A DNA stretch of 64,000 bases from Encephalitozoon hellem ATCC 50504 (Eukaryota; Microsporidia; Unikaryonidae), in NCBI RefSeq assembly GCF_000277815.2, contig NC_018474.1, forward strand, positions 124,001 to 188,000. Direction: 5' to 3'. The notes beneath the pieces are model-generated. The model did no database searches. It was not told the origin of the DNA and saw nothing but the letters and a program-made list of their open reading frames with translations. Each line of letters opens with the position of its first letter. The stretch's first letter is position 1. A program made the translations under genes and the position numbers. Below are positions 37,601 to 46,000 of the stretch, one piece after another.

Positions 37601-39362
37601 AACCGACAGGCTCCAGAGGAAAGTGCTTTCGAATGTGCTGTCTTCGTTGGAAAACGAGGACTTTGCGCTTATGATTGTTTACGAAACCATAATCAGCATA
37701 CTGGCTAAAAGAGGAGCAGAGGGAGAGCTTCCTGGGTTTATAGACAAAAGCATGAAGTTTATTTTTGAGTTTTTTGAAAACCAATACATTGATCCTGATA
37801 ATGAGGAAGGAAGCAGGGAGATAGGCAAGGTGGCCTGTACACCTCAAAAAGACAATCAAGGGGAGATTTTATCCATGAGAAGTGGCATTGACCTGCTGGA
37901 AATGAGAGAGGGATGCGATGTAAGGATTCGGGCCTTGAAGTTATTGACTGCAAAGAAACTGTCAGCCCTGTTCTACAAGAAGGTGCCGATCAGGTTTGTT
38001 GAAATGATTCTTGGGAACCCACCGTGCATCCCGTTTCTGAAGTCGGTTGACTTTAGGGAGCAGCTCTATGTATCTATCATGAATCTCTATTCGACGAATG
38101 CTGTGAAGGTATTCAGGTTTCTAACTGTGCTGAACCAAGTTATGAGTCCTCAGGAGATGAAGGGGGTTTTCAACAGGTCAAAAGGTCTTCTCGAAAAGAT
38201 CTCATCCTACCGTGTTGGGGTCGACTACTCGCCTCTGAACTTTGTGCTTGACTTTCTCTTGTCTCCTGATCTCAAGGAGGATAGTCAGACTCTCATTCAG
38301 ACAGCCATCCTGAACTCCATATATTTTGTACAGAAGAGATTGGATCTGAAGATAAGAAGCGCCGAAGGGGGATACGAGGACGAGATTAGAGTGCTTGAAA
38401 AGATAACGGATTTCAGATTTCAGGGCGCAGTCCTCTCTGCAATTCCAAGTCTGATTACGGCGATTCTCACCTTTATCAACTCAAGCTGCATCAACCTCAA
38501 GAACACTGGGATTGACTTTCTCACAAAGCTGAACGAAAGAGGCCTTGAGGTGAGGTACTGGAAGAAAGAGTTTGTGGAGATTTTCCACACGCTTGACTTC
38601 TTCACATATGGTTTATACAAGAAGTCAAATCTCATGAAGAAGGTTGTGTCTGAAGACCCTTCCTTTATTAACGATCTTATTGTCAGGCTAGACAGCGGAT
38701 TCTTTGTTTCGCAGGCTTCTGATGCCAACAACAAGACCCTTGTGCTGAAGAGGATCTCGTACATCATATTTTCTGCGCCCTACAATTACTTCTCAGGCTT
38801 CTCTCTGAAACTTATTGAGAAGATAGCAACGCTGATAAACTATCCTTCGTCAAAGGTCAGGAGGGAGGTGTTTTTTCTCTCAAAGATGCTAATCCTCAAA
38901 ATCTCGCACGACAAGCTGATCAATCTATATCCCATTCTTTTGTATGACATTGGCATAATGGTCGAAAGCCCTGACTTCGAAGACATGCTACTCCTTGCAG
39001 AAGTGCTGAAGTTGCTGGACATTGTGTTTCTGTTGAATACGCCACAGTTTTCTGAGGCCAGGGTTGTGTTTCTTGGGCCGAGATGCAGCTCATTGATAGA
39101 ATGCAAAGGCCAGATGTCTGGGTTAAAGGGTTTGGGGAATTTGCTCAGTGCAAAGTACAAGAAGGAAATGCCAAGCAAGATTAGAATGCCTCAGAAGAAG
39201 ATTCCATTTTTTGTGACTGGAAAGGTGGGAGCTGACGAGATGATAGACTTCACAAAGAATGCACTGCTGTACTACAACTGGATTGACGAAAACTGCTCTG
39301 AGATTGACTATGAGTGCCTGTTCAGGTTGGTTTTGGAGGAGTTTAAGGAAGTGTCTGAATAA
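34674..39362 (+). CDS. DOP1: Dop1 (Dopey) family protein
   Basis: The largest gene in the window, 1562 residues. The N-terminal region is a clear Dopey domain: EWSDFISLLSSLDSTIK, RLNQCLNPVLPAGIHNKTLE, then a SKENFLKEFDFLTLGLFTF block. Long helical-repeat stretches and a conserved C-terminal region follow. A variable, Ser/acidic insert lies near 420-480. In yeast Dop1 works with Mon2 and the flippase Neo1 in endosome-to-Golgi transport. It is slightly shorter than yeast Dop1 (about 1,700). The start is preceded by AGACCCTTAG. Confidence 0.9.
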   Translation: MDGSRERYEAEMTKKLDAFKTAKEWSDFISLLSSLDSTIKKFSLPEIPKKKLLFKRLNQCLNPVLPAGIHNKTLETYSLVFERISKENFLKEFDFLTLGLFTFSAHCRILVINSFLDLIERYIVPLGKDVEMYCTSILIGLLPPMEFESGEHYGRAHLIVTEFKSLISPDVFYSSMWSILLNDERLRTSVVNFMLSMSWEEPMVSNPKLVTRALCGGLGSESTLVVRNCLDLLIFIFPDKGHIRSEDELDDLTEAVIKLFVKRDLSLNKRIYGWLCMMDSFSEADVVLLSRVLKRFLDRRSAEDIQLFFRIMMTLQDKGKLCEKIMENLLFNVLNCLRRYEKSDTKETAQPDVFEERQCESIDVEKIAKAFLTTDLDSIWKIFYLQLRNALNNAKEKMLLDTNLIDDEELNDSMMREEMYSMHSMSLILNEGQESLARGNSADSPEDGNSIEKACLSDRRDSCEDVGSEKGCLAIRGPGDESPGNAEDISSPTQVLNFIRFAMDNYSAVDSEVFQYHLPFLVHLVLSDFLLFDSQILFSFLDFSAKMMKFKERQVEGGKNLQRLIGKFYLEEDTSVLEDISSTILYSISDKIGRVIESDVGLSLPLMTTFIKIYGVDALPNGFIQNYHGLIMGSSNKLIKEHLEVYKIIDCTRLDSTAMFNVLWRRFCHIEMDLYFEGLKEPGTDDGIQKTPGKSTHDIPRRNSTSRFFSTGKGPDRRMLTELLWRYNIIFEGSFERLLLRMIGEREMEEISYFLLLKLENFPGNFDFLELYYIINCKLDSDDPVLDTFLCSLVYFDDIFKFLLKKLEDSNIQANDFLFAESIDLNQIFGVFKCIKNLLRYSKGFKSMLMDSTEKLYCRALPLEGGVPPREILYKILVHLLVNRKEYDERDANLEIVKVLEALVESGVLESNVMNTVELSKVVDVAKENRGDPAIVLGIAPLIRHSGNGTAIQDVCSILDSRCFYYHELLGFVFSLTDRLQRKVLSNVLSSLENEDFALMIVYETIISILAKRGAEGELPGFIDKSMKFIFEFFENQYIDPDNEEGSREIGKVACTPQKDNQGEILSMRSGIDLLEMREGCDVRIRALKLLTAKKLSALFYKKVPIRFVEMILGNPPCIPFLKSVDFREQLYVSIMNLYSTNAVKVFRFLTVLNQVMSPQEMKGVFNRSKGLLEKISSYRVGVDYSPLNFVLDFLLSPDLKEDSQTLIQTAILNSIYFVQKRLDLKIRSAEGGYEDEIRVLEKITDFRFQGAVLSAIPSLITAILTFINSSCINLKNTGIDFLTKLNERGLEVRYWKKEFVEIFHTLDFFTYGLYKKSNLMKKVVSEDPSFINDLIVRLDSGFFVSQASDANNKTLVLKRISYIIFSAPYNYFSGFSLKLIEKIATLINYPSSKVRREVFFLSKMLILKISHDKLINLYPILLYDIGIMVESPDFEDMLLLAEVLKLLDIVFLLNTPQFSEARVVFLGPRCSSLIECKGQMSGLKGLGNLLSAKYKKEMPSKIRMPQKKIPFFVTGKVGADEMIDFTKNALLYYNWIDENCSEIDYECLFRLVLEEFKEVSE

Positions 39363-39445
39363 AATGTGTGTATGTCTGTGGATTGTTTTTATTTTTACAA
39401 AGACTCTGAATAACACATATAAGGTGTTGGGCCCTGTCGCGGCGA

Positions 39446-39778
39446 ATGAGAGATGCTATAGCTGTCTTCAAAAGGAAAAGAAAGATATACTCGATGGGAC
39501 CTTTTGATCCGCTGATTTTAGATGCAGTGGCCGGGCTAGAGGAGATGGCAAGAAGTGCATACGAAGACGAGCTCCTTTACATTGAAGTGAATGGGTGGAT
39601 GATCAGCACGCTTTCTGGAGTTGACGGAGTCCTTGTTATCCTAGTAAGCAGAAGAATAGACATGGAGAAACTGAAGTATGTATATGAGTCCTACCGCATA
39701 TGTGTGGCCTACGAAAACATGAGTCTGATGGACTTTCTTATAGGGATGTACGATACAAAGGCCAACAATGAAAAATAG
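39446..39778 (+). CDS. Small protein, possible longin-type fold
   Basis: A 110-residue protein starting after GGGCCCTGTCGCGGCGA. The pattern IAVFKRKRKIYSM, then a helix, LLYIEVNGWMISTL, GVLVILVSRRI and a final helix resembles longin-fold trafficking proteins (TRAPPC2/sedlin, adaptin sigma). No diagnostic residue secures a family. Gene status is supported by its place in a plus-strand run and the strong start motif. Confidence 0.6.
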   Translation: MRDAIAVFKRKRKIYSMGPFDPLILDAVAGLEEMARSAYEDELLYIEVNGWMISTLSGVDGVLVILVSRRIDMEKLKYVYESYRICVAYENMSLMDFLIGMYDTKANNEK

Positions 39779-39821
39779 TCATGTGTGGAACATTTCAAAT
39801 GGCTTTGGAAAGGTTAATAAA

Positions 39822-39827
39822 AAATTT
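39822..39827 (+). promoter_or_regulatory. AAATTT-like box upstream of L37
   Basis: AAATTT lies 20 bp before the L37 start codon, with GAGCCCAAGGAA directly before the ATG. Confidence 0.5.
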
Positions 39828-39847
39828 TAGGGGATGAGCCCAAGGAA

Positions 39848-40149
39848 ATGGTAAGTTGGTTTTTCTGATTAATTTGTAGAGCAAAGGTACAGCTAGCTTC
39901 GGAAAGAGAAACAAGAGAAACACGGAGATGTGCAGAAGATGCGGGAGGCAGAGCTACCATAAGCAGAAGAATTCATGTTCGTCCTGTGGATATCCGAATC
40001 CAAAAATGAGAAATCCGGCATCCATTAAAGCAAGGCGCAGACGTACTATTGGAACTGGAAGAATGAGATACATGAAGAGAGAGCTGAGAGCAGCAAGAAA
40101 TGGGCACCAGGGAAACCCAATACTGAGGGCACTCTGGACTAATAATTAA
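39848..40149 (+). CDS. RPL37: 60S ribosomal protein L37 (eL37), with intron after the start codon
   Basis: The coding sequence is 39848-39850 joined to 39880-40149, giving 90 residues. Exon 1 is only the ATG. Exon 2 restores [16 protein letters not shown] followed by the zinc site C-x2-C-x14-C-x2-C (CRRCGRQ ... CSSCGYP) and the basic tail of L37. Without splicing there is no good start before the Met at 39928, which would cut off the N-terminus and the fold. AAATTT and CCC elements lie upstream. Structural protein of the large ribosomal subunit. Confidence 0.95.
39851..39879 (+). other. Spliceosomal mini-intron (29 nt) in RPL37
   Basis: The intron starts GTAAGT and ends TTTGTAG, with a branch-like CTGATTAAT directly before the 3' site. 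Position right after the start codon and length under 30 nt fit the known Encephalitozoon ribosomal-protein introns. Removing it restores the conserved L37 N-terminus. Confidence 0.92.
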
Positions 40150-40214
40150 AGTGGGTTCTTCTCTGTTTTGATCTTTAGTGCTTTATTTAAAATGTTAGGC
40201 GCTCTGGCCCTAGG

Positions 40215-40928
40215 ATGAATTTGTTATTGATTGGATATGTAGTCGGGAAAATGATTGCATATGAGTCTGAAAGGGTCTTAGAAAAGCCCAGCGGCTTGGA
40301 CGTAGCGAGGACGGTTTCCGATGGAAGGCTAGATCTTCACCTTTACTTTAGGGAAGTTGAGGATGCCATGGAAGACCCGCCGTTTTCACTGCTTATACAG
40401 AAACTCAAGAGAATCTCTGCTTTTGTTATGGAAAAGGGAGACAAGGTCTATCGGATTGTTCCTTTTGAATCGATTGAGATAAGTTTCGAAAACGGAAAGA
40501 AGAGTTATGGAAAGTTCAATGATATGGTGAATATGGGGAATGAGGTGGTTGTGACATATGCTTGCAGTGGACACGATACGGAAGAAGGAATATACACGAC
40601 AATAACAATTATTTTCACGCCTTCTGATGAGGAAGAAAGAATAGAAAAGATTTATAGTGGATGGTCTGATTCTTGTCTTTTAAAGGTCTCGACTCCAAAG
40701 CTGAAGGTCAAGCACAAGAAAAAGATTTTGTCCATGTATCTTGAAGACCTTGGAAACAAGGAGCTAGATGATAAGGACATGGGGCATTGGGTGGATGGAG
40801 CTAGTTCCAGTGGAGAGAGGGTTGATGGAGACAGGATTCTCAAAGAAGAGATGGGCATATTTGAGGAGGTTGAAGACAAAGATGAGGGAGACTTGAAAGA
40901 AAACCTAGTCAAAAGCAGGTCGCCCTAA
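40215..40928 (+). CDS. Secreted/ER protein, possible degenerate MRH domain
   Basis: A 237-residue protein with a hydrophobic N-terminus (MNLLLIGYVVGKMIAY) that could be a signal peptide. The middle (VYRIVPFESIEISFENG, then KSYGKFNDMVN, TITIIFTP, and SWSDSCLLKVSTPKL) follows the strand order of mannose-6-phosphate receptor homology domains as in Yos9 or glucosidase II beta, but most of the disulfide cysteines are missing. The C-terminus is acidic. The MRH idea is weak; a secreted protein of unknown function is the safe call. Confidence 0.6.
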   Translation: MNLLLIGYVVGKMIAYESERVLEKPSGLDVARTVSDGRLDLHLYFREVEDAMEDPPFSLLIQKLKRISAFVMEKGDKVYRIVPFESIEISFENGKKSYGKFNDMVNMGNEVVVTYACSGHDTEEGIYTTITIIFTPSDEEERIEKIYSGWSDSCLLKVSTPKLKVKHKKKILSMYLEDLGNKELDDKDMGHWVDGASSSGERVDGDRILKEEMGIFEEVEDKDEGDLKENLVKSRSP

Positions 40929-40995
40929 GGATGCTTATGCAAAATTAAATATTTGACACGCTTCTTTGTTGTGGCTCTCTATATAAGAGTGGTAA

Positions 40996-41066
40996 GGGTC
41001 CTTAGTATAATGGTAGAACACTTGGCTTCGGACCAAATAGTCCGGGTTCGAATCCCGGAGGACTCG
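40996..41066 (+). tRNA. tRNA-Arg (anticodon TCG)
   Basis: A 71-nt cloverleaf. The acceptor GGGTCCT pairs with AGGACTC, the T-arm is CCGGG-TTCGAAT-CCCGG, and the anticodon loop CTTCGGA places TCG at 34-36, reading CGA. The discriminator is G. There is no intron and no encoded CCA. The anticodon stem has a C27-A43 mismatch. A T5 run at 41069-41073 is the Pol III terminator. Confidence 0.93.
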
Positions 41067-41121
41067 TGTTTTTATCATACCTTCTTTACAAGCAAAGAAC
41101 GCTGCCGTAAAAATAGTAGCT

Positions 41122-41856
41122 TTATTTCCTCTTGATCTTGCTTTTCTCTCTTATGTGAGAGGTTATCTTTTCCCCGATGCTCATGTTTTCTCTTGCCTTC
41201 AATGCTTCTATATCTCTTTTGTATCCCTGCTCCATCTCAAGGACTTTTTTGCTTGACTCCGGACTGATAGAATCGAAAAGGGCTAAGAAATCACGGGCAA
41301 ACTCTGCATTGCTAAGAAGAGGCAGGCCTGCCTTCAGAAAAACCAAGCTCTCGAAATCTAGCGGCTCCTCAATATCTTTGGGGGCATAGCTTATAAAGAA
41401 GGTTGACACTTGGTACTTCTTGATGAACTCAATATGCTTTTCTCCAAGAGATCCATATGCTTTGTATCCAGGTATATTTGCAAGCAAACATTTCTTAGTA
41501 TACTTCAGCCCATAATGTTTCAGCGGCAGGTTCTTTTTGAATACATACATGCACGGTGTCCTAATATTCAACTTCCCTGTCAGAATGAAGTTCTCCTTCG
41601 GCACAGGTCCAAGGAGATAGCTTGGGCAGAAGTCTCTTCTAAGAGTAATTATTCCACATAAATATTTTAGGCTTTGACTCCCGGAGAGTTTCAGTACATA
41701 TTGATGGATAGACAAGTATTCCTCGCTGCTCTCTTCAAAGTAACTCCTAAATGGTTCCAGAAGCAAGGCCTTCTGCTTCAATTGCTCTCTCTTTCTCTGA
41801 GAAAGTAAAAAGCCAAGCACAAGAACTAAAATCACAATAACCATGTCATACAACAT
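41122..41856 (-). CDS. Membrane-anchored protein, possibly CCDC47-like
   Basis: 244 residues from the ATG at 41856, which follows GCTGCCCTG. Longer frames run into the neighbouring tRNA and open with GTG. One N-terminal transmembrane helix (MVIVILVLVLGFLL) is followed by a mixed domain and a basic, helical C-terminus (ITSHIREKSKIKRK). This architecture resembles CCDC47 (ER multipass-translocon PAT complex), but similarity is weak. The C-terminal part is likely cytosolic. Confidence 0.6.
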   Translation of the reverse strand: MLYDMVIVILVLVLGFLLSQRKREQLKQKALLLEPFRSYFEESSEEYLSIHQYVLKLSGSQSLKYLCGIITLRRDFCPSYLLGPVPKENFILTGKLNIRTPCMYVFKKNLPLKHYGLKYTKKCLLANIPGYKAYGSLGEKHIEFIKKYQVSTFFISYAPKDIEEPLDFESLVFLKAGLPLLSNAEFARDFLALFDSISPESSKKVLEMEQGYKRDIEALKARENMSIGEKITSHIREKSKIKRK

Positions 41857-41933
41857 CAGGGCAGCGTTGGAATAACATGAAATGTGCACAGGGATCATGC
41901 CTGTTAAATGAACACATCTGAATGCCACCCTGA

Positions 41934-42006
41934 ACCCTGTTAGCTCAGTTGGGAGAGTGCTGGACTTTTAATCCAAGGGCCGCGGGTTCGAGTCCCGCAC
42001 AGGGTG
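41934..42006 (+). tRNA. tRNA-Lys (anticodon TTT)
   Basis: A 73-nt cloverleaf. The acceptor ACCCTGT pairs with ACAGGGT, the D-arm is GCTC...GAGT, the anticodon loop CTTTTAA gives TTT, and the T-arm is GCGGG-TTCGAGT-CCCGC. There is no intron. It carries a C27-A43 mismatch like the tRNA-Arg gene. T5 at 42011-42015 ends transcription. Confidence 0.95.
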
Positions 42007-42061
42007 TACCTTTTTCACAACAAACAGAATGGCTTGGATGTAAAATGCTTTTTTAATGTTT

Positions 42062-42727
42062 TCATCGCAGCAAATACTTACAGTACTCCACTAGCTCAAC
42101 CATTTCCTCGCATTTTGTTCCAAAGTCACTCTCCAGTTCACTCAACTTTTTGCTTAAGCTGGAGACCTTCTTCCTTTCCTCCTCATACATCCCCTTTATC
42201 TCTTCAACTTTCCCAGCCAAAAACTCTATTCTTTCGTTGCTCACTCTCTGAAGTGCCTCTATCTTGTCTTCACTTGCAAACAGATCTCTTTTTAATGCCT
42301 GGATATAGCTCTTGAGCCTGTACTCATTAGACCTCAGCCTCTCTATCTCTTCATTCATGACAATGCTTTCTAGAAGAGCTTTTTCCTTTTCATTTCTTTC
42401 AAGCACATACGTAAGGGTCGCATCGTAGTTCTTCAGCATTCGGCTGTACTCCTCCTCCTTCCTCTTAAGATCCTCTATCATTGTTTTGCTGGAGGCTAGT
42501 TCAGAGCATGACCTCTCATGATCCGATCTCTTCATCACAACGACCTCCTCGTCTAAATGGCCAGACGCACTCTTGTAGTCTTGCATCTCTTCGCTCATGT
42601 TTATTGAACTTAGGGGAACCGCAGATTCTTCAACTGGAGCACGGGTGCCAGAAGATATGCTCATTATCATCGAGCTTAGGTTTGCAATGGAGTCAGAGAG
42701 ATACTTCACAAACCTCTTCGATTCCAT
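42062..42727 (-). CDS. Coiled-coil protein, unknown
   Basis: A 221-residue protein. After about 70 Ser-rich and polar residues, nearly all of the rest is a long coiled coil (from about residue 75: MIEDLKRKEEEYSRMLKN ... KKLSELESDFGTKCEEMVEL). The ATG at 42727 follows GAGACCCATT. Structural roles at the spindle pole, kinetochore or in vesicle tethering are all possible; TACC-like proteins have a similar end. No family can be fixed. Confidence 0.7.
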   Translation of the reverse strand: MESKRFVKYLSDSIANLSSMIMSISSGTRAPVEESAVPLSSINMSEEMQDYKSASGHLDEEVVVMKRSDHERSCSELASSKTMIEDLKRKEEEYSRMLKNYDATLTYVLERNEKEKALLESIVMNEEIERLRSNEYRLKSYIQALKRDLFASEDKIEALQRVSNERIEFLAGKVEEIKGMYEEERKKVSSLSKKLSELESDFGTKCEEMVELVEYCKYLLR

Positions 42728-42762
42728 AATGGGTCTCTCCTGCAGGCCTTTAAATCTTCGGC

Positions 42763-42774
42763 AAAAAAAGAAAA
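42763..42774 (-). terminator. Pol III terminator of 5S rRNA
   Basis: Directly after the 5S 3' end the transcribed strand reads TTTTCTTTTTTT, two T runs of four and seven, the standard Pol III stop. Confidence 0.85.
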
Positions 42775-42890
42775 GTTACGGCACCCGGGATTCCCGAGTG
42801 GTCTCCCTCCTCAGTACTATCCGAGCTCGCACAGGCTTAACTTCGGAGATCTGACGAGTTCCGGTGCTTTTCCGTGGATATGGCCGTAAC
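42775..42890 (-). rRNA. 5S ribosomal RNA
   Basis: The minus strand reads GTTACGGCCATATCCACGG at its 5' end and GCCGTAAC at its 3' end; these termini pair to make helix I. Inside it has the conserved AACTCGTCAGATCTCCGAAG and AAGCCTGTGCGAGC regions (loops B/C and the internal promoter box) and GGATAGTACT. The length of about 116 nt is slightly under the usual 119-120. It lies 47 bp upstream of a same-strand protein gene. It is a single dispersed copy in this window, outside any rDNA unit. Confidence 0.95.
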
Positions 42891-42969
42891 TGTCACTCAC
42901 CAGAATCACACATAAATACCATCTCAGAGACTCAAGAACAATAAACACCCTGTTTTCTCCATCGTCATA

Positions 42970-42995
42970 AAATCTATTCTATCTTTAATAGATTT
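42970..42995. repeat. Perfect 9-bp inverted repeat
   Basis: AAATCTATT (42970-42978) and AATAGATTT (42987-42995) flank an 8-nt spacer. It lies 31 bp beyond the stop of the P5B ATPase and about 80 bp upstream of the 5S start. It could affect ATPase mRNA 3' ends or be chance in AT-rich DNA. Confidence 0.35.
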
Positions 42996-43025
42996 AATAT
43001 AATCAACCAAGTCTAGCCGAGGAGC

Positions 43026-46000
43026 TTATGTCCTCTCCAGTGAATCTCCCCCTGCTCTACCTCCCCTCTTCCCCTCATCAAACACCCTGCTAATTAAAGG
43101 CTGAGCTACAAACACTGCAGCCGCAATCAAAAATATAGAGATAAGAACTAGTCCAACCTCAAACCCACTTGTCCTCACAAACTTGTATTCTTTCAGCCAT
43201 TGGGATGTCCATTCAGGAAATGCATACACTGCCACCAAAAGAGAAGCGCTTACAAGAAAAGCAAAGGAGATGAAGGCCTTGAACAATACATTGCTTCCCA
43301 AGCTTTGTCTGTGTGGAAACCATTCGCTCAGATACACGCCATTGAAAATATAAATAAACGTCATGGCAAAGAACACAAGCTCAGCCCCAATCGACTGGTC
43401 ACACATAACAGAGCTTGCATCGCCGTAGCAAGACAGAGCCAGGAGAATCAGGCCCTCAAAGGCTATAGTTGTCCAAAAAGGTATAAAATCTCTTTTTGGC
43501 AAGAGAAACGCGTCTGGACGGCTGGGAAATAACTTATCGGATGCATCGAAGCATGTCAGCATATATGTGACAGGAACTGACACAAACAGGTCCGTGTGCA
43601 TCGTTTGTATATCGCTCAAAAAGTTCTTCCTTAAAGAGAGAAAGAGAAGCCCTAAGTACGAAATCACACAGGAAGAGACAACATACTTGAATGTGCCAAC
43701 AGACGTTACAAATGCCGACCTCCCCTCCTTGATCAGATCCAGGGCCGAGCCTATGTCGGCGGATGTAAAGTTGGCTGCAAGACTAGCTTCGTTCTGCGCT
43801 AAGGCTAGGCCAACATCTGCACTGCTGAGTGCCCCGCTGTCATTTGCACCGTCTCCGCAAAACATTGTGACCTTCCCAATCGCCCTCAGATTCTCTATAA
43901 GAGCCTTCTTCTGCCCAGGGTTGAACCTGGCAAATATAGCTCCTTTCTCAAGGATAAATTGGAAGTAATGTGTGTTTCTGAAGAAGTCAAACTCCCTTCC
44001 TTCGCATGCAACAACAAACTCATTGTTTGAAACCCTATCATTCCCCCTATACAGGCTCAGTTTCACCTTGTCAAAGGTAAACTCCTCTTCATCTCCAACG
44101 CAGAGCCAGTCAACATCAAAGATGGACTTTGCATTCTCCTCGAGGACAGGGAATATCACAGGAACAAACTCCTCCACGATCCTGCACTCCCTCCCCACAG
44201 ATATCGCAGTTAGTATGTTGTCTCCAGTACACATAATACTTCTTATATTTGCCTCGTTGAGCTCCTCAATGGTTCTTTTCGAGTTTGCCTTGAGCTTATT
44301 CGAAAACACTATAAGAGCAAGAAACTCCATCCCACACTCGTCCGCAGCCCTGTCAATGCTTTTGCCTATCTCCTTGTATGCCAGAGATATTACTCTATAT
44401 CCTGCCAAAGAGTATTCCTTAGCCTTTTCTTCATATTCCTTTGGGCACTCCTTCAAAATCTGCTGGATGGACTCGGGAGATCCCTTTGTAAACACATACT
44501 TCTTACTTCCAACATCCACCACAACACTCATCCTTCTTATATTCGAGTCGAACTCATAGGTCTTCATAATCACTGCATTGATCCCACCGTCCCACTCTTC
44601 CTTGCATCCATCGCCCAGATTATGATTGCTGATCCCATCGATATCAAGGACCACCGGCGAAGTATCCTTACATTCTTCATAGACACCTCCATCCCCAACA
44701 GCAAACTTGTTTCCATAGATCTTGTCTTTCTGGTAGTATACCATTTCTTCGCTGTCGTTGTATTCCTTTAAAATGGGCCCGTATATCTTATTCTGTCCCC
44801 CAATAACTACCATTCTTGTGCTTTCGTTCTGAACAAGCTTCGAAGAGGAGAAGATAAACATCTTCAAATCAAGGGTGTCTCCAGAGTACCTTCCATCCAG
44901 CTCATACACCAAATGGCATGTGCTCAGCCCAATCCTAACAAGCATGCTAACCTTGTCAATGTCATCAGCCGGCTCGCTGAGATCATCAATGAAAAGGAGA
45001 TCAAGCCCATCACATGTTAGTGTTCCAGTCTTGTCAAACACAGCCGTGTCTATCCTTCCGGCTAGATGTATCTTGTTTAGGTTGTTACAGTAGATGTTCT
45101 TCTTGATCAGCTTTCTGTAGCACAGTTGGGCCCCGAGTCTTAGATATGTTGGAAGCGCAGGGTTGGCTAGTGTAAAAAACAAGTCAAGATTGTACACAAG
45201 ATTCATCCTTGAATCAAGCTCCATAGCCCTGAAAACATATCCCATCACAACTGAAATAATCACTCCAATGCCTACAATGCCAAATATAATTGTCTCGGCT
45301 TCCTTTATGAATCTGTTGTAAACAGGCTTTGAGTTGATCATGTTCTTTAGAATCTGCCCGCGCGCAGTTTGAAATCCAGTTCTAAGAACCATCCCAATAG
45401 CAAAATTCTCGGGAACATGCATAGAGTCAACCACCCCAGCGGCCCTCTGCTTATTTTTGCTAGTGAGACTTCTAACCCTGCAGAGATTTTCGTTTCTTGG
45501 ATTGGTAAATATCGGTACAGTATTGATGCTCTTTAGAACATCTGTTCCAGAGTAAACAGTGCAGGGCTGCTCAGCATTCTTGTATATGGGGACCGCCTCC
45601 CCAGTAAGCAGACATTCATTTGTTATGGCATCACCCCTGATAACAAGAGCATCGCATGGAAACTCCTTACACGGCTCAATGTAAATTATGTTTCCAGGAT
45701 ATATGTCCCGGCTGTCCACACACACAAACTTTCCTCCCCGAAGTATCCTGACAGTCCTCTTCTTCACAAGCTTCCTCATATTAATCGAATGCAAAATCTC
45801 CTCCCAGTTTGTAAACACAAATGAATACATCATGAGTATTCCCATCACAAATGCGTATTTCGTGTACTCAATAAACCTCCACACAAATAGGCATATCACA
45901 TTCGATAGAAATGTGATACTGAACATGTTTTTAAGAATTATCCCGGAAATGCTTGGAATCGGGAGGTTTGTGATGTTTTTTCCATAGAATATGTTTCTTT

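Noticed and set aside
42597..42854. Plus-strand frame crossing the 5S gene
   Set aside because: It overlaps a clear 5S rRNA and the N-terminus of the coiled-coil gene, and it has no start motif.
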